From JANMZO01 sp963763135 (GTDB taxonomy: Bacteria; Actinomycetota; Acidimicrobiia; Acidimicrobiales; JANYDT01), in NCBI GenBank assembly GCA_963763135.1, contig CAVXNJ010000004.1:310001-374000 (forward strand): 64,000 nucleotides of DNA, read 5' to 3'. Made by a program: the position numbers and the translations under genes. Position 1 is the stretch's first letter. Each line of letters opens with the position of its first letter. Of this stretch, positions 35,533-44,236 are shown in pieces. The notes under the pieces were generated by a model. The model was not told where the DNA came from, made no database searches, and saw only the letters and a program-made list of their open reading frames with translations.

Positions 35533-38304
35533 TTGGTTGTTGATCGACCGATGCGTCGTTGGATGAAGCTGAGCGTGCCTCAACCCACGTGTCAGCGCGC
35601 TGCGGGCATGCGCGTCAGCGAAGTTTTGGCGCGGGTCAGCGAGGATACGCGGCCCTTCGGCATTTGGATGTTGACGAGCGATCTTCGAGTAACGCGAAAT
35701 ACGGTGTTGTCGGGCTTGACCGGTCGAGCGGGCGAGTTGACGCTTGAGGAATGGATTCGGTTCGTCCATCCAGCGGATCGGTCGGCGATGAGTAACCGTT
35801 GGAGCGAATTGGCTCGGCAGTTGATCTGGTCTGATGACGCTGGCCATCATCATCGGAGTGATCGCTTGTTCAGGCAACGATGCAATTACCGAATCGCCAC
35901 GATTGACGGTCGGTATGTGCGGGTGGCTGAGCGCGTTGATGTGATGCGGGATGGATCCTCGGCGGCCGGTCTGTTCTTCACCTCTATCGAAGCAGACGAG
36001 ACGTCGGCGTCAGCGGCCGCAACAGAACTGGTCAGCAAGCAGATTGAGTTGTTGGTCGATGTGATGTCGGTGCTTGGCAACGCCAACATATCCACGTTGC
36101 CGGCAAAGATCCACGATGTGTTGGAGCGGGTTGGGCAATACCTGCGTGTGGACCGGATCGGTATCGTTGACATCGACGACACGGGCGAGAATATGCTCCT
36201 CACGGATTCCTGGTCGAGTTCCGCGTATGACCGTCAGGCGGCGAATTTAGACACGCGATCTATTTCTTTGAATGCCCAGCGGAGCATCGCGTCTCGTATG
36301 GCAAATCTTGAGCACGTGTGGATTGACGATACGGATCTGTTGGACGCCGAGTACGACGCCGATCGGGAATTCCTCCAATCGCGCGGCATTCAGGCGGCGG
36401 CAAATCTTCCGATGACCGTCGGCGGAAAGTTCACCGGTTTTCTGTTTGCTGACAAGTTGACGCAGCGGACGTGGGCGGCGGATCGTCAGTTTCTTACTGG
36501 TGTCAACGCGATTCTTTCCGGGGCGAAAGAACGGTACCGAGCCGATGTGGCGCTGGCAGAAAGCGAACGGCATCATCGCTTGCTCTCTGAGAATGCCGGA
36601 GATGTAATCAGTCTCGCTGATCTCGACGGGACGCTTCGATACCTATCTCCGTCTTGCTCGGTACTGTATGGCGCGCGTCCTGAGGATCTCGTTGGTCTTA
36701 ACGCGTTTGATCTCATCCATGCCGAGGACGTGAATGATGTGCGAGGCGACGTCCGACGTCTTTCCACGGCGGATCATGGCGTCCAGCTCGAATTTCGTGT
36801 CGATCGACCTGACGCGACGACAGTTTGGTGTGAGAGTACAGCGACTCTGGTTTCGGGTCGAAACCGCGGGGATCCTTATCAGGTGCAATCGGTGACCCGC
36901 GATGTCACGGCTCGCCATCGGACACAAGAGGCACTCGAGTTTCAGGCATTTCACGATCCGCTCACCGGCCTGCCGAATAGAGCTGGCCTGATCCGACGAT
37001 TGGAGACCGTTCTTGGTGGAGTCCGTATGCCGGGGGATACGATTGCTGTGCTGTATCTCGATTTGGATCAGTTCAAACTCATTAACGATTCGATAAGTCA
37101 TGCGGTCGGGGATCAGCTGTTGCGAGCGATCGCAGGACGGCTTTCGGCAACGATTCGCAGCTCTGACGTCGTGGCGCGAGTCGGGGGTGATGAGTTCATT
37201 GTCGTTTGTGATCCCATCGGCGGACTTACGGAAGCATTTGCGTTGGCCGAACGGGTGCGGCAGGTGATGCACGAACCGTTCAAAATCGAAGAACGGGAGA
37301 TTCGCGCCCGCTTTAGCGGTGGGTTGACGCTGGCGGCCGACGGTGTGGATGTGAGTTCGTTGCTGCAGCAGGCCGACATTGCCGCAAATCGGGCGAAAGA
37401 GCTCGGTCGCGATCGCATAGAGGTCTTCGATGACACGCTACGTGCGGCCGTGCGAAGGAGGACCGATGTCGAGGAGGCACTGCATCGGGCTGTGGGCAGC
37501 GAACAGATCGTTGTCTACTACCAACCGATCGTGGAGATGGCCGCGAACCAGATCGTGGGATTTGAAGCACTCGTCCGATGGAATCGGCCCGGGTTCGGCA
37601 TGGTAGGTCCTGGTGATTTTCTTGATGTCGCAGCGGACTGCGGATTGATCGCCGCCTTGGGCAGGCAGGTCTTTCAGGTAGCCACCCAACAGCTCAGCGA
37701 GTGGCACACCAGACTGAATCCAACTTGGACGATGCATATCAACGTTGCCGCTCAGCAATTCGACGATCCAGCGTTCGTGAGCACTGTTTGCGACGATCTG
37801 GGCGCAGCGGGACTTGATCCTCGGTTTGTTTGCGTCGAGATAACGGAAAGCGCACTGATCGGCGATCTCGAACGAACCACCTGCATGCTCAGCGAACTTC
37901 GGGATTTAGGGTTCGAGATAGCGATGGATGACTTCGGAACGGGGTACTCGTCGCTTTCCTATCTACAGCGATTGCCCGTGACCACGCTGAAAATCGACCG
38001 TTCGTTTGTTATCGAAATGGGAATGGTGGCGACTGGCGGTGCGATTGTTGAAGGGCTTATCCATCTCGCTCACGTGCTTGGACTTTCGGTAGTTGCTGAA
38101 GGGGTCGAGACCGTCGAGCAAGCCGAGCAGCTCCGGAACAAAGGGGCTGATTGCGCCCAGGGTTTCTTATACGCCAAACCTCTACCAGCCGATGCCATTC
38201 CATCGTTGATCGCCGACGCGCTAGCGGCCACGATGGATGCCGCCGAAATCGAGTTCGATCCCTTGCCCGACCGCACCACCGGGTCGGGCCCGGACTTGGA
38301 CTGA
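35533..38304 (+). CDS. PAS/GAF-GGDEF-EAL bifunctional c-di-GMP protein
   Basis: 923 residues from a TTG; ATGs at 35551, 35563 and 35611 are alternatives and the true start is unsure. Order: PAS-like (about 30-145), GAF (about 175-330), PAS (about 340-465), GGDEF with intact RVGGDEF near 550, and EAL with FEALVRW near 677, DDFGTGYSSLSYLQ and EGVETVEQAE. Both catalytic signatures are complete, so it could make and degrade c-di-GMP. Soluble: no membrane segment. Neighbouring genes on the left are signalling remnants. Confidence 0.92.
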   Translation: MVVDRPMRRWMKLSVPQPTCQRAAGMRVSEVLARVSEDTRPFGIWMLTSDLRVTRNTVLSGLTGRAGELTLEEWIRFVHPADRSAMSNRWSELARQLIWSDDAGHHHRSDRLFRQRCNYRIATIDGRYVRVAERVDVMRDGSSAAGLFFTSIEADETSASAAATELVSKQIELLVDVMSVLGNANISTLPAKIHDVLERVGQYLRVDRIGIVDIDDTGENMLLTDSWSSSAYDRQAANLDTRSISLNAQRSIASRMANLEHVWIDDTDLLDAEYDADREFLQSRGIQAAANLPMTVGGKFTGFLFADKLTQRTWAADRQFLTGVNAILSGAKERYRADVALAESERHHRLLSENAGDVISLADLDGTLRYLSPSCSVLYGARPEDLVGLNAFDLIHAEDVNDVRGDVRRLSTADHGVQLEFRVDRPDATTVWCESTATLVSGRNRGDPYQVQSVTRDVTARHRTQEALEFQAFHDPLTGLPNRAGLIRRLETVLGGVRMPGDTIAVLYLDLDQFKLINDSISHAVGDQLLRAIAGRLSATIRSSDVVARVGGDEFIVVCDPIGGLTEAFALAERVRQVMHEPFKIEEREIRARFSGGLTLAADGVDVSSLLQQADIAANRAKELGRDRIEVFDDTLRAAVRRRTDVEEALHRAVGSEQIVVYYQPIVEMAANQIVGFEALVRWNRPGFGMVGPGDFLDVAADCGLIAALGRQVFQVATQQLSEWHTRLNPTWTMHINVAAQQFDDPAFVSTVCDDLGAAGLDPRFVCVEITESALIGDLERTTCMLSELRDLGFEIAMDDFGTGYSSLSYLQRLPVTTLKIDRSFVIEMGMVATGGAIVEGLIHLAHVLGLSVVAEGVETVEQAEQLRNKGADCAQGFLYAKPLPADAIPSLIADALAATMDAAEIEFDPLPDRTTGSGPDLD

Positions 38305-38701
38305 GGCTTTCTTCCCGACACGGGCCACTTTTCGAACGACCGAGTTGAGACAAGATCAGTCTTCCTGCGGGGATGCGCTCCCACTCGCATCAGCCGGCGC
38401 TGGGTCGTTGGCGGGTGTCCTCGTGAACGAAATCGATGACGATCTGATTGCATACGGTGTGCTGCCGGTGGTCGGAGTCGTGGCGATCCCCGACGGGGAG
38501 GCTCTCGCGGCCTCTAACGACGACGTTGTTCTCGGGGGAGCGGTAGCCTGCCCGTTCGGTTCGGGGAGAGCGGTAGGTGCGTTGCGTTCGGATTGTCCGC
38601 TGTTGGCTCAGCGACGGCTTGGGAACCGACCGGGCTGTGGTCAGTGTCTCGCTGCTTGGTGAAGCTCTCGGCAGGGGCATTCATCGATGCTTCGATGAAG
38701 T
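38305..38701. other. intergenic, nothing recognised
   Basis: Between two convergent genes. Open frames here lack family resemblance, ribosome-binding sites and coding-like composition. Confidence 0.5.
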
Positions 38702-39523
38702 TCAGTTTGCTGGTCCGCGTTCGGTTGGTGTGGTGATGATTGCGGTGTAGGCGGTCTTGGTGAGCACAGTTGGTACGTAGGTGATGTCTTGCGTGCGGAG
38801 GCCGGTGGTGAATGCTCGGAGGTGGTTGCGGGAGCCTTTTTCGAGGTTGGCGTAGACGAGGTCGATGTCGGGGGTGGTTGTGGCTCGTTTCTGGAGGTCA
38901 GCGATGTCTACTTCTTCGATGAGTGCGCCGACTTTGAGTGCTTCGGTGGCTGACACTGAGCCCTGTTTGATGAGTTTGTTGTAGAGCGTTTGGAGGTCCG
39001 GGTTGGTGAAGACCCCGACTTTTGTTGATGCAGGGTCTTTTATGGCGTAGCGGTCGAGAAGGGTTTTGACTGCGGATGTGTGTGTGGCCTCGGCTTTGGT
39101 GATGTTGGAGAATTGTTTGAGTCCCCATTTGGCGTAGAGGACGGAGTACACGTCTTGGGCGAGTTTTTCTTCTTCGCGGATGAATACGAGGGCGTCGGTC
39201 TCGGCTTTGGTGAGGGTGGCCTTCGGTAGTGCAGCGAGTTCGCTGGTGAGGTCGTGGGTGTTGAACGATGTGGAGCCGTTGCTGTCGACGTTGGCGAATC
39301 CGCGTCCACCGCGTCCTGCTCGTCCGTTTCCCTGTCCAGGCATGACGATGGTTGTTGTGGGGCGTGTGGTGGTGGCTGGTTGGCGGGTTGATGATGTCGT
39401 TCGTTGACGGATGGTGCTCTGGGTCTGCGTCGCTGCTCCACTGGCGAGCGAGCTGAAGGTAAGCAGGGCTACTGCGATGGTTGCTGTTCCCGCTGCAGTC
39501 TTTTTGGTCGGCTTGCGTTTCAT
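38702..39523 (-). CDS. DUF2202 ferritin-like secreted protein
   Basis: 273 residues from the ATG at 39523. Signal peptide (ATIAVALLTFSSLASGAA), Thr/Arg linker, a Gly/Arg/Asn patch, then DUF2202: ALVFIREEEKLAQDVYSVLY, FSNITKAEATHTSAVKTLL and IEEVDIADLQK, carrying the Glu/His ligands of a ferritin-like di-iron four-helix bundle. Function in the family is unknown. Codon usage is TTG/GTT-heavy compared with flanking genes. Shares an upstream region with osmC, including operator A. Confidence 0.85.
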   Translation of the reverse strand: MKRKPTKKTAAGTATIAVALLTFSSLASGAATQTQSTIRQRTTSSTRQPATTTRPTTTIVMPGQGNGRAGRGGRGFANVDSNGSTSFNTHDLTSELAALPKATLTKAETDALVFIREEEKLAQDVYSVLYAKWGLKQFSNITKAEATHTSAVKTLLDRYAIKDPASTKVGVFTNPDLQTLYNKLIKQGSVSATEALKVGALIEEVDIADLQKRATTTPDIDLVYANLEKGSRNHLRAFTTGLRTQDITYVPTVLTKTAYTAIITTPTERGPAN

Positions 39524-39659
39524 GGAATCCACCTTGGGTCTCGGACATCGATCGTCGATGTCTGGTGCCATAAATCTGACGCTGAACGATGTTGGAACCA
39601 GGGTCGTGTGCGTGAAGCTTTGGTGAAGCAAGGTTGGCGGACAACGGACCTTTGGCTCT

Positions 39660-39675
39660 ATACCCTGTGGGGTAT
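39660..39675. promoter_or_regulatory. operator A, ATACCC-N4-GGGTAT
   Basis: ATACCCTGTGGGGTAT, perfect 6-bp arms around 4 bp, 62 bp before the osmC-like start. Same architecture as four other sites in the window; matches CsoR/CstR-family operators. Confidence 0.75.
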
Positions 39676-39736
39676 GACCACTACAGTGGCTGCAGAGCGG
39701 CACCACCGCCTATCTGCTCGTACAACGGAGGTCGTC

Positions 39737-40201
39737 ATGAAGGAGTTTCAATATCACACCACGGTCGAGTGGACCGGTAATGACGGTGGTGGGACATCAA
39801 CCAAGACCTTTGGTCGAGATAACGAAATCGCTACACCGAACAAGCCCACGATTGCCGGTTCGGCGCCGCCCGAGTTCGGCGGCGATGGAATCAACTGGGC
39901 TCCTGAAGACCTGTTCGTCGGAGCGATCAGCCAATGCCACATGCTCACCTATCTGTTCCAGTGCTTCCGGGCCGGCATTGTCGTGGAGGCCTACAGCGAT
40001 CAGGCGATCGGCACACTCGGCGTCGAAGGCCCAACGGGCGGGCACTTCACCAAAGTGGAACTCCGCCCGGTGGTCACGATCTCCGCTGGTGATCCGGCGG
40101 TCGCGGAGTCGTTGCATGCTTCGGCGTCGGCGAGTTGCTTCGTCGGGAATTCGGTCACGTGCGACGTGGTGGTGAACGGAACCGTGCGGATGTCGGAGTG
40201 A
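39737..40201 (+). CDS. OsmC-family protein
   Basis: 154 residues from the ATG at 39737, fixed by GGAGGT 7 nt upstream. Two family cysteines: SQCHMLTYLFQ and ASCFVGNSV. OsmC/Ohr proteins reduce organic peroxides, and some act on persulfides. Here operator A is just upstream and sulfur genes follow, so a sulfane-sulfur role is plausible. A much longer open frame upstream (from 39404) is not supported. Confidence 0.9.
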   Translation: MKEFQYHTTVEWTGNDGGGTSTKTFGRDNEIATPNKPTIAGSAPPEFGGDGINWAPEDLFVGAISQCHMLTYLFQCFRAGIVVEAYSDQAIGTLGVEGPTGGHFTKVELRPVVTISAGDPAVAESLHASASASCFVGNSVTCDVVVNGTVRMSE

Positions 40202-40278
40202 AACCCGGGATCATTACGTCCTGGCGTGGTTGATCGGGTGGAGTAGTCGTTTTCACAAGGTTGGTACTAGCGGAATAG

Positions 40279-40294
40279 ATACCCCGGGGGGTAT
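40279..40294. promoter_or_regulatory. operator B, ATACCC-N4-GGGTAT
   Basis: ATACCCCGGGGGGTAT, 41 bp before the start of the metallo-beta-lactamase gene, so probably overlapping its promoter. Confidence 0.75.
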
Positions 40295-40335
40295 GGTTGT
40301 AGGAGAGGAATTGTTCAATCTACTAGGAGCGTTTT

Positions 40336-41181
40336 ATGTTCTTCCGTCAGTACTATCTCGGTTGTTTGTCTCATGCGAGTTATCTTGTCGGTGATACCAC
40401 GACGGGGCGTGCCGTGGTTGTCGACCCGCAGCGCGACGTTGCGGAGTACCTCGCCGACGCTGAAGCGAACGGTCTGCGGATCGAGAAAGTCATCGAGACG
40501 CACTTCCACGCCGACTTCCTCTCCGGTCACCTCGAACTCGCCGCGCAGACCGGCGCCACGATTGGTTACGGGAACGCGGCGGCTGGTAAGGCTCAGTTCC
40601 CGATCGTCACGTATGGTGATGGTGATCGCATCGTGCTCGGTGAGGTCGAGCTCGAAATCCGGGAGACTCCGGGCCATACGCCGGAGTCGATCAGCCTGGT
40701 CGTCTACGAGCACGGCGCTGATAACCCGCCTTATGGTGTTTTGACGGGTGACACGTTGTTCATTGGTGATGTGGGGCGTCCTGACCTGTTGAGCGCGATT
40801 GGGTTCACGGCGGATGGGTTGGCCCGTCAGCTTTACCATTCGTTGCGCGAGAAGCTGATGGTTCTTCCGGATGCGACGAAGGTGTTCCCGGCGCATGGAG
40901 CAGGCTCGGCGTGCGGAAAGAATCTGTCGACCGAGACGGTTTCGACGATCGGGGAGCAGCGCACCACGAACTATGCGCTTGCGCCGATGACCGAGGACGA
41001 GTTTGTTGAGGTTGTCACTCAGGGGCAGTCGGTCGCTCCGGTGTATTTCTTGTATGCGGCTATCAAGAACCGCGAGGTTCGGGAACTACTCCCGAACGAT
41101 TCCACGGTTCCGGCCCTCACGCTTGGACGAGGTCCTCGCCCACCAGCGAGCTGGTGCGGTCGTGATCGACGGCCGCGATGA
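40336..41181 (+). CDS. persulfide dioxygenase-like metallo-beta-lactamase (5' part of a frame-shifted MBL-rhodanese gene)
   Basis: 281 residues. Metal-binding THFHADFLSGH near residue 55, HTPESISLVV, and LTGDTLFIGDVGRPDLL with the family's GD and GRPDL signatures of ETHE1/CstB-type enzymes; FPAHGAGSACGK is the last His loop. The usual protein of this kind continues into two rhodanese domains; the frame here ends in an Arg-rich tail after PALTL, while the rhodanese part continues in the next frame from about 41123. Oxidises low-molecular persulfides to sulfite. First gene after operator B. Confidence 0.85.
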   Translation: MFFRQYYLGCLSHASYLVGDTTTGRAVVVDPQRDVAEYLADAEANGLRIEKVIETHFHADFLSGHLELAAQTGATIGYGNAAAGKAQFPIVTYGDGDRIVLGEVELEIRETPGHTPESISLVVYEHGADNPPYGVLTGDTLFIGDVGRPDLLSAIGFTADGLARQLYHSLREKLMVLPDATKVFPAHGAGSACGKNLSTETVSTIGEQRTTNYALAPMTEDEFVEVVTQGQSVAPVYFLYAAIKNREVRELLPNDSTVPALTLGRGPRPPASWCGRDRRPR

Positions 41182-41749
41182 CGTCTCGTTCGCGGCGGGG
41201 CATTTGCGTGGATCGGTCAACGTGGGTCTGGGTGGACGGTTTGCCGAGTACACGGGCGAAGTCATGACTCCGGGCACACCTATCGTGTTGATCACTGATC
41301 CCGGCCACGAAGCCGAAGCGAAGGTGCGTTTGGCTCGTATCGGCTTCGACAACATCCTGGGCGCACTTAGTGATCCGATCGCAGCGTTCGTCACGCACCC
41401 CGAACACGTCGAACAGTTATCGCGACTGTCCGCGGATGTGCTCGAAGCACGAATGGCTGAAGTGCCGAACTTGGTGTTGGTCGATGTTCGTAACCCGGGC
41501 GAGGTGGCGTTGGGCTCAATCCCGGGCGCGATTGAGATGGGTCTGCCCTCGCTGATCAACCGGTTGGGCGAGCTCGACCCGACCGCGCCAACGGTGGTGT
41601 TCTGTGCCGGGGGTTACCGCTCAGCGATCGCGTCGAGCATGTTGCGCTCACGGGGATTTGTTGATGTGTCAGACCTTGTTGGTGGTTACACGGCCTGGAT
41701 GGCTCGCACCTCGAATACCTCGGCGACCGCGAACGCGGGGGTGCTGTGA
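41123..41749 (+). CDS. double rhodanese domain (3' part of the frame-shifted MBL-rhodanese gene)
   Basis: Two rhodanese-like domains: DEVLAHQRAGAVVIDGRDD to about 41400 (inactive, no Cys loop) and LVLVDVRNPGEVALGSIPGA with the active loop CAGGYRS, Cys present. PALTL in the upstream frame joins LDEVLAH in this one after removal of one base near 41122, giving the normal single-protein architecture. The TTG at 41123 is only a nominal start. Overlaps the next gene by one base. Confidence 0.75.
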   Translation: MDEVLAHQRAGAVVIDGRDDVSFAAGHLRGSVNVGLGGRFAEYTGEVMTPGTPIVLITDPGHEAEAKVRLARIGFDNILGALSDPIAAFVTHPEHVEQLSRLSADVLEARMAEVPNLVLVDVRNPGEVALGSIPGAIEMGLPSLINRLGELDPTAPTVVFCAGGYRSAIASSMLRSRGFVDVSDLVGGYTAWMARTSNTSATANAGVL

Positions 41750-42096
41750 TGCAAACCGAAGCTGTCCCATCGGTTGATGTCAACGCCGCTGCGCTGTTGG
41801 CCGACGACCCAAATGTTGTGTTGCTCGATGTGCGTGAGCGCGAGGAATGGCACTTCGGACACGCGCCGACCGCTACGCACATGCCGATGAGCAAACTCCG
41901 GGAACGGTTATCGGAGCTCGACAAGACGAAGCGTTTCGTGTGCATATGTCGTTCCGGTAACCGATCCGGACAGGTCACGGTGTTTCTGCGTCATCACGGG
42001 TTCGATGCCGTGAACATGAGCGGTGGAATGAACACGTGGGCCAGCTTTGGTCACCCGTTGGTGAACGTCGATGGTCAACCGGGCACGGTGATCTGA
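41749..42096 (+). CDS. single-domain rhodanese
   Basis: 115 residues from the ATG at 41749. NVVLLDVREREEWHFGHAP and the active loop CICRSGNRS with catalytic Cys and the CRSGxR motif. Transfers sulfane sulfur. Its ATG shares a base with the previous stop, and the exporter follows after 1 nt, so the unit is co-translated. Confidence 0.92.
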   Translation: MQTEAVPSVDVNAAALLADDPNVVLLDVREREEWHFGHAPTATHMPMSKLRERLSELDKTKRFVCICRSGNRSGQVTVFLRHHGFDAVNMSGGMNTWASFGHPLVNVDGQPGTVI

Positions 42097-42097
42097 C

Positions 42098-42916
42098 ATG
42101 GATCTACGCGCCCTGCTCGCGTCGCCGCTCGGGTTTCTGATTGGTGTGTCGCTCGGCGCGCTCGGTGGCGGCGGGTCAATTCTCGCTGTCCCGGCCCTCG
42201 TTTACGCCGCCGGTCAGACACCAAAACACGCCACCACAACCTCGCTGCTGCTCGTCGCGATCACCTCGGTGATCGGCATCCTCCCGCACTGGCGGGCCGG
42301 TCGTGTGCGTTTCGTGCCCGGTGCCATTTTCGGGTTGGCCGGTGTCGGCGGTTCACTCCTCGGCTCGCACTGGAACAAATCGATCGATGCCAACGTGCTG
42401 TTGCTGGCCTTCGCTGGACTCATGCTCGTCGCCGCGTACGCCATGTGGCGTCGATTCCAAAACGCACCCGCCCCAGTGAAGGTCGCCCGATCATTGAGCG
42501 CTGCAGCCAACCCCGTCGTGCCCCCGACCGTTCGACTGGACCTCTCGACCTTCGCAAAAGTCGCGTTTGCCGGCACCATCGTCGGCCTCCTCACCGGTTT
42601 CTTCGGTGTCGGCGGCGGATTCGTCATCGTTCCCGCGCTCGTCCTCGCGCTCGGCTTTTCCATGCCCGAGGCCGTTGGCACCTCATTGCTCGTCATCACG
42701 ATCAACTCAATCGTCGCGCTCACGACACGACTCAGTGCGGGTGCCATCGAGTGGGGCACCGTGATCCCGTTCACCGCCGCCAGTCTCATAGGGGTTGTCG
42801 TGGGCAGCCACATGGCCAGCACCCGCGACTCCAAAATGCTGCAACGATGGTTCGTCGCTCTTCTAGTCGCCGTCGCCCTCTACACGGCGATCCGATCCGG
42901 CTTGGCCCTCCGCTGA
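42098..42916 (+). CDS. TauE/SafE-type sulfite exporter family permease
   Basis: 272 residues with about seven to eight membrane segments. GVSLGALGGGGSILAVPALVYAAG and its repeat GLLTGFFGVGGGFVIVPALVLALG are the twin TauE/SafE signatures. In CstR-type regulons this protein removes the sulfite made by the persulfide dioxygenase, which fits its place behind it. Confidence 0.93.
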   Translation: MDLRALLASPLGFLIGVSLGALGGGGSILAVPALVYAAGQTPKHATTTSLLLVAITSVIGILPHWRAGRVRFVPGAIFGLAGVGGSLLGSHWNKSIDANVLLLAFAGLMLVAAYAMWRRFQNAPAPVKVARSLSAAANPVVPPTVRLDLSTFAKVAFAGTIVGLLTGFFGVGGGFVIVPALVLALGFSMPEAVGTSLLVITINSIVALTTRLSAGAIEWGTVIPFTAASLIGVVVGSHMASTRDSKMLQRWFVALLVAVALYTAIRSGLALR

Positions 42917-43318
42917 AAACGCGAAACACCCCAACACCCCTTCCCGGCCTCCCCATCGTGCACCACGAAACCGGCCGCGACAGCCATCACAACCGAGCGG
43001 GCGGCCACAACGTAACCAGACAGCCATGCTTTTCGCCCGCGTCCTCTACGGATTCGGAGCGGTCACTCCTGCGGCGCCAGCGGAGAGGCTGACGATCGCC
43101 GCAGCGAGACACGAACGTTCAATCTCCATTGCTGGCATCGCTCATAGGACACCTGTGATTGCATCGCCCGAAGCCCCGCCCGGCGCTCCGGCAACGGCGT
43201 CGCGTGGCACGCCGAAGCAATGGCTATGGTCGGGCCGCCTTCCCACCGAATACCACTTGACGGGACGGGATTTGATCTTGCATCAGGGGCCGATGTTCCG
43301 GGATTCCTCTCGTGAACG
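42917..43318. other. intergenic, nothing recognised
   Basis: Between convergent genes. No frame with a known family or good start; no hairpin terminator that I would defend. Confidence 0.45.
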
Positions 43319-44236
43319 TCAGCCGGCGAGATCCCCTATGTAGAAACGTTCGAGGTCGGCATAGGCGGACGGTGAATGTTCTCCTCGTCCGCCTTCGTTG
43401 GCAAATGCGTCTGTCGATTCCTTCCCACACCATGGCGTGATGGTCCGCGCTCCACCAGGATGGGACCTGAGGTAGCTGGTGACGTCAAAGAGGCGTCCGG
43501 AGATCAGAAGCCAACAGTCGGCCGTTGTTGCGTGTTTAGCGAGTTCGGTGAGCGTCAACACAGGCGAGGCGGGACCGGTCGACGTGGGAACGGAGGGCGG
43601 TTCCGTGACGACAGGTGTAAGCGTCGAAGCGGGGGCCGGCGGAGGAGTAGATGTCGGTGGCGCGGTCGTGATAGGTCTCGCGGTGGTGGGTGGTGACGTC
43701 GATGTCGGAATGCTCACCGCCAATGTCGAAGCAATTGTCCGCGCTGGGGTCGCAATGGTTACCGCGGTTGTTGTTGGTGATGCCCGAGTTGCTGTTGTCG
43801 GCGCCGTTGCCGGTGCCGTTGTCGACGAAGGACCGGAAGTTGGCGGAGGACCGGAAGTTGGCGGAGGAGTCGCGATCAACCCCGCAGTTGTCGGCGTAAC
43901 CACGGCTCCGGGAGTTGTGGCGCCCGTCGTCGCGGTCGTGGGGTTGGTGGGCTCGGGATTCGTCGGTTCGACAGTCCCGGCTGTTGTTGCTGGAACCTGG
44001 GTAGCGGGGAGGTCCGGTAGTGATCTCGATGTACTTGGGATGGTCGACTGAGCCGGGGAGCTGGGCGTCGCTGGGGTCGAGGCATCCGGTTCGTGGTGTA
44101 CGAGGTTGTGGATGCTGGTGCCGACGAGTGTGACACTGAAAAAGGCGAGGCAGAGGATGGTCAGTCCTCGCAACCCAACGATTCGTGAACGCTTTGACGG
44201 GGGGAGCGGAATCCGGCGTGGATCGTTCACGTTCAT
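43319..44236 (-). CDS. membrane-anchored, surface-exposed cytochrome b5-like protein
   Basis: 305 residues. Basic N-terminus, one membrane segment (GLTILCLAFFSVTLVGTSI), about 180 residues of Thr/Pro/Ala linker, then a cytochrome b5 domain: LTELAKHATTADCWLLISGR, LFDVTSYLRSHPGG with heme-ligand His in HPGG, and the second His in GEHSPSAYADLE. Ends with RFYIGDL as in b5 proteins. Sits one base behind the ferric-reductase-like gene, overlapped, implying a joint electron-transfer role at the surface. Confidence 0.88.
   Translation of the reverse strand: MNVNDPRRIPLPPSKRSRIVGLRGLTILCLAFFSVTLVGTSIHNLVHHEPDASTPATPSSPAQSTIPSTSRSLPDLPATQVPATTAGTVEPTNPEPTNPTTATTGATTPGAVVTPTTAGLIATPPPTSGPPPTSGPSSTTAPATAPTTATRASPTTTAVTIATPARTIASTLAVSIPTSTSPPTTARPITTAPPTSTPPPAPASTLTPVVTEPPSVPTSTGPASPVLTLTELAKHATTADCWLLISGRLFDVTSYLRSHPGGARTITPWCGKESTDAFANEGGRGEHSPSAYADLERFYIGDLAG

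Noticed and set aside
39404..39736. Longer N-terminus for the OsmC-like protein
   Set aside because: It would run through operator A, and GGAGGT fixes the start at 39737.
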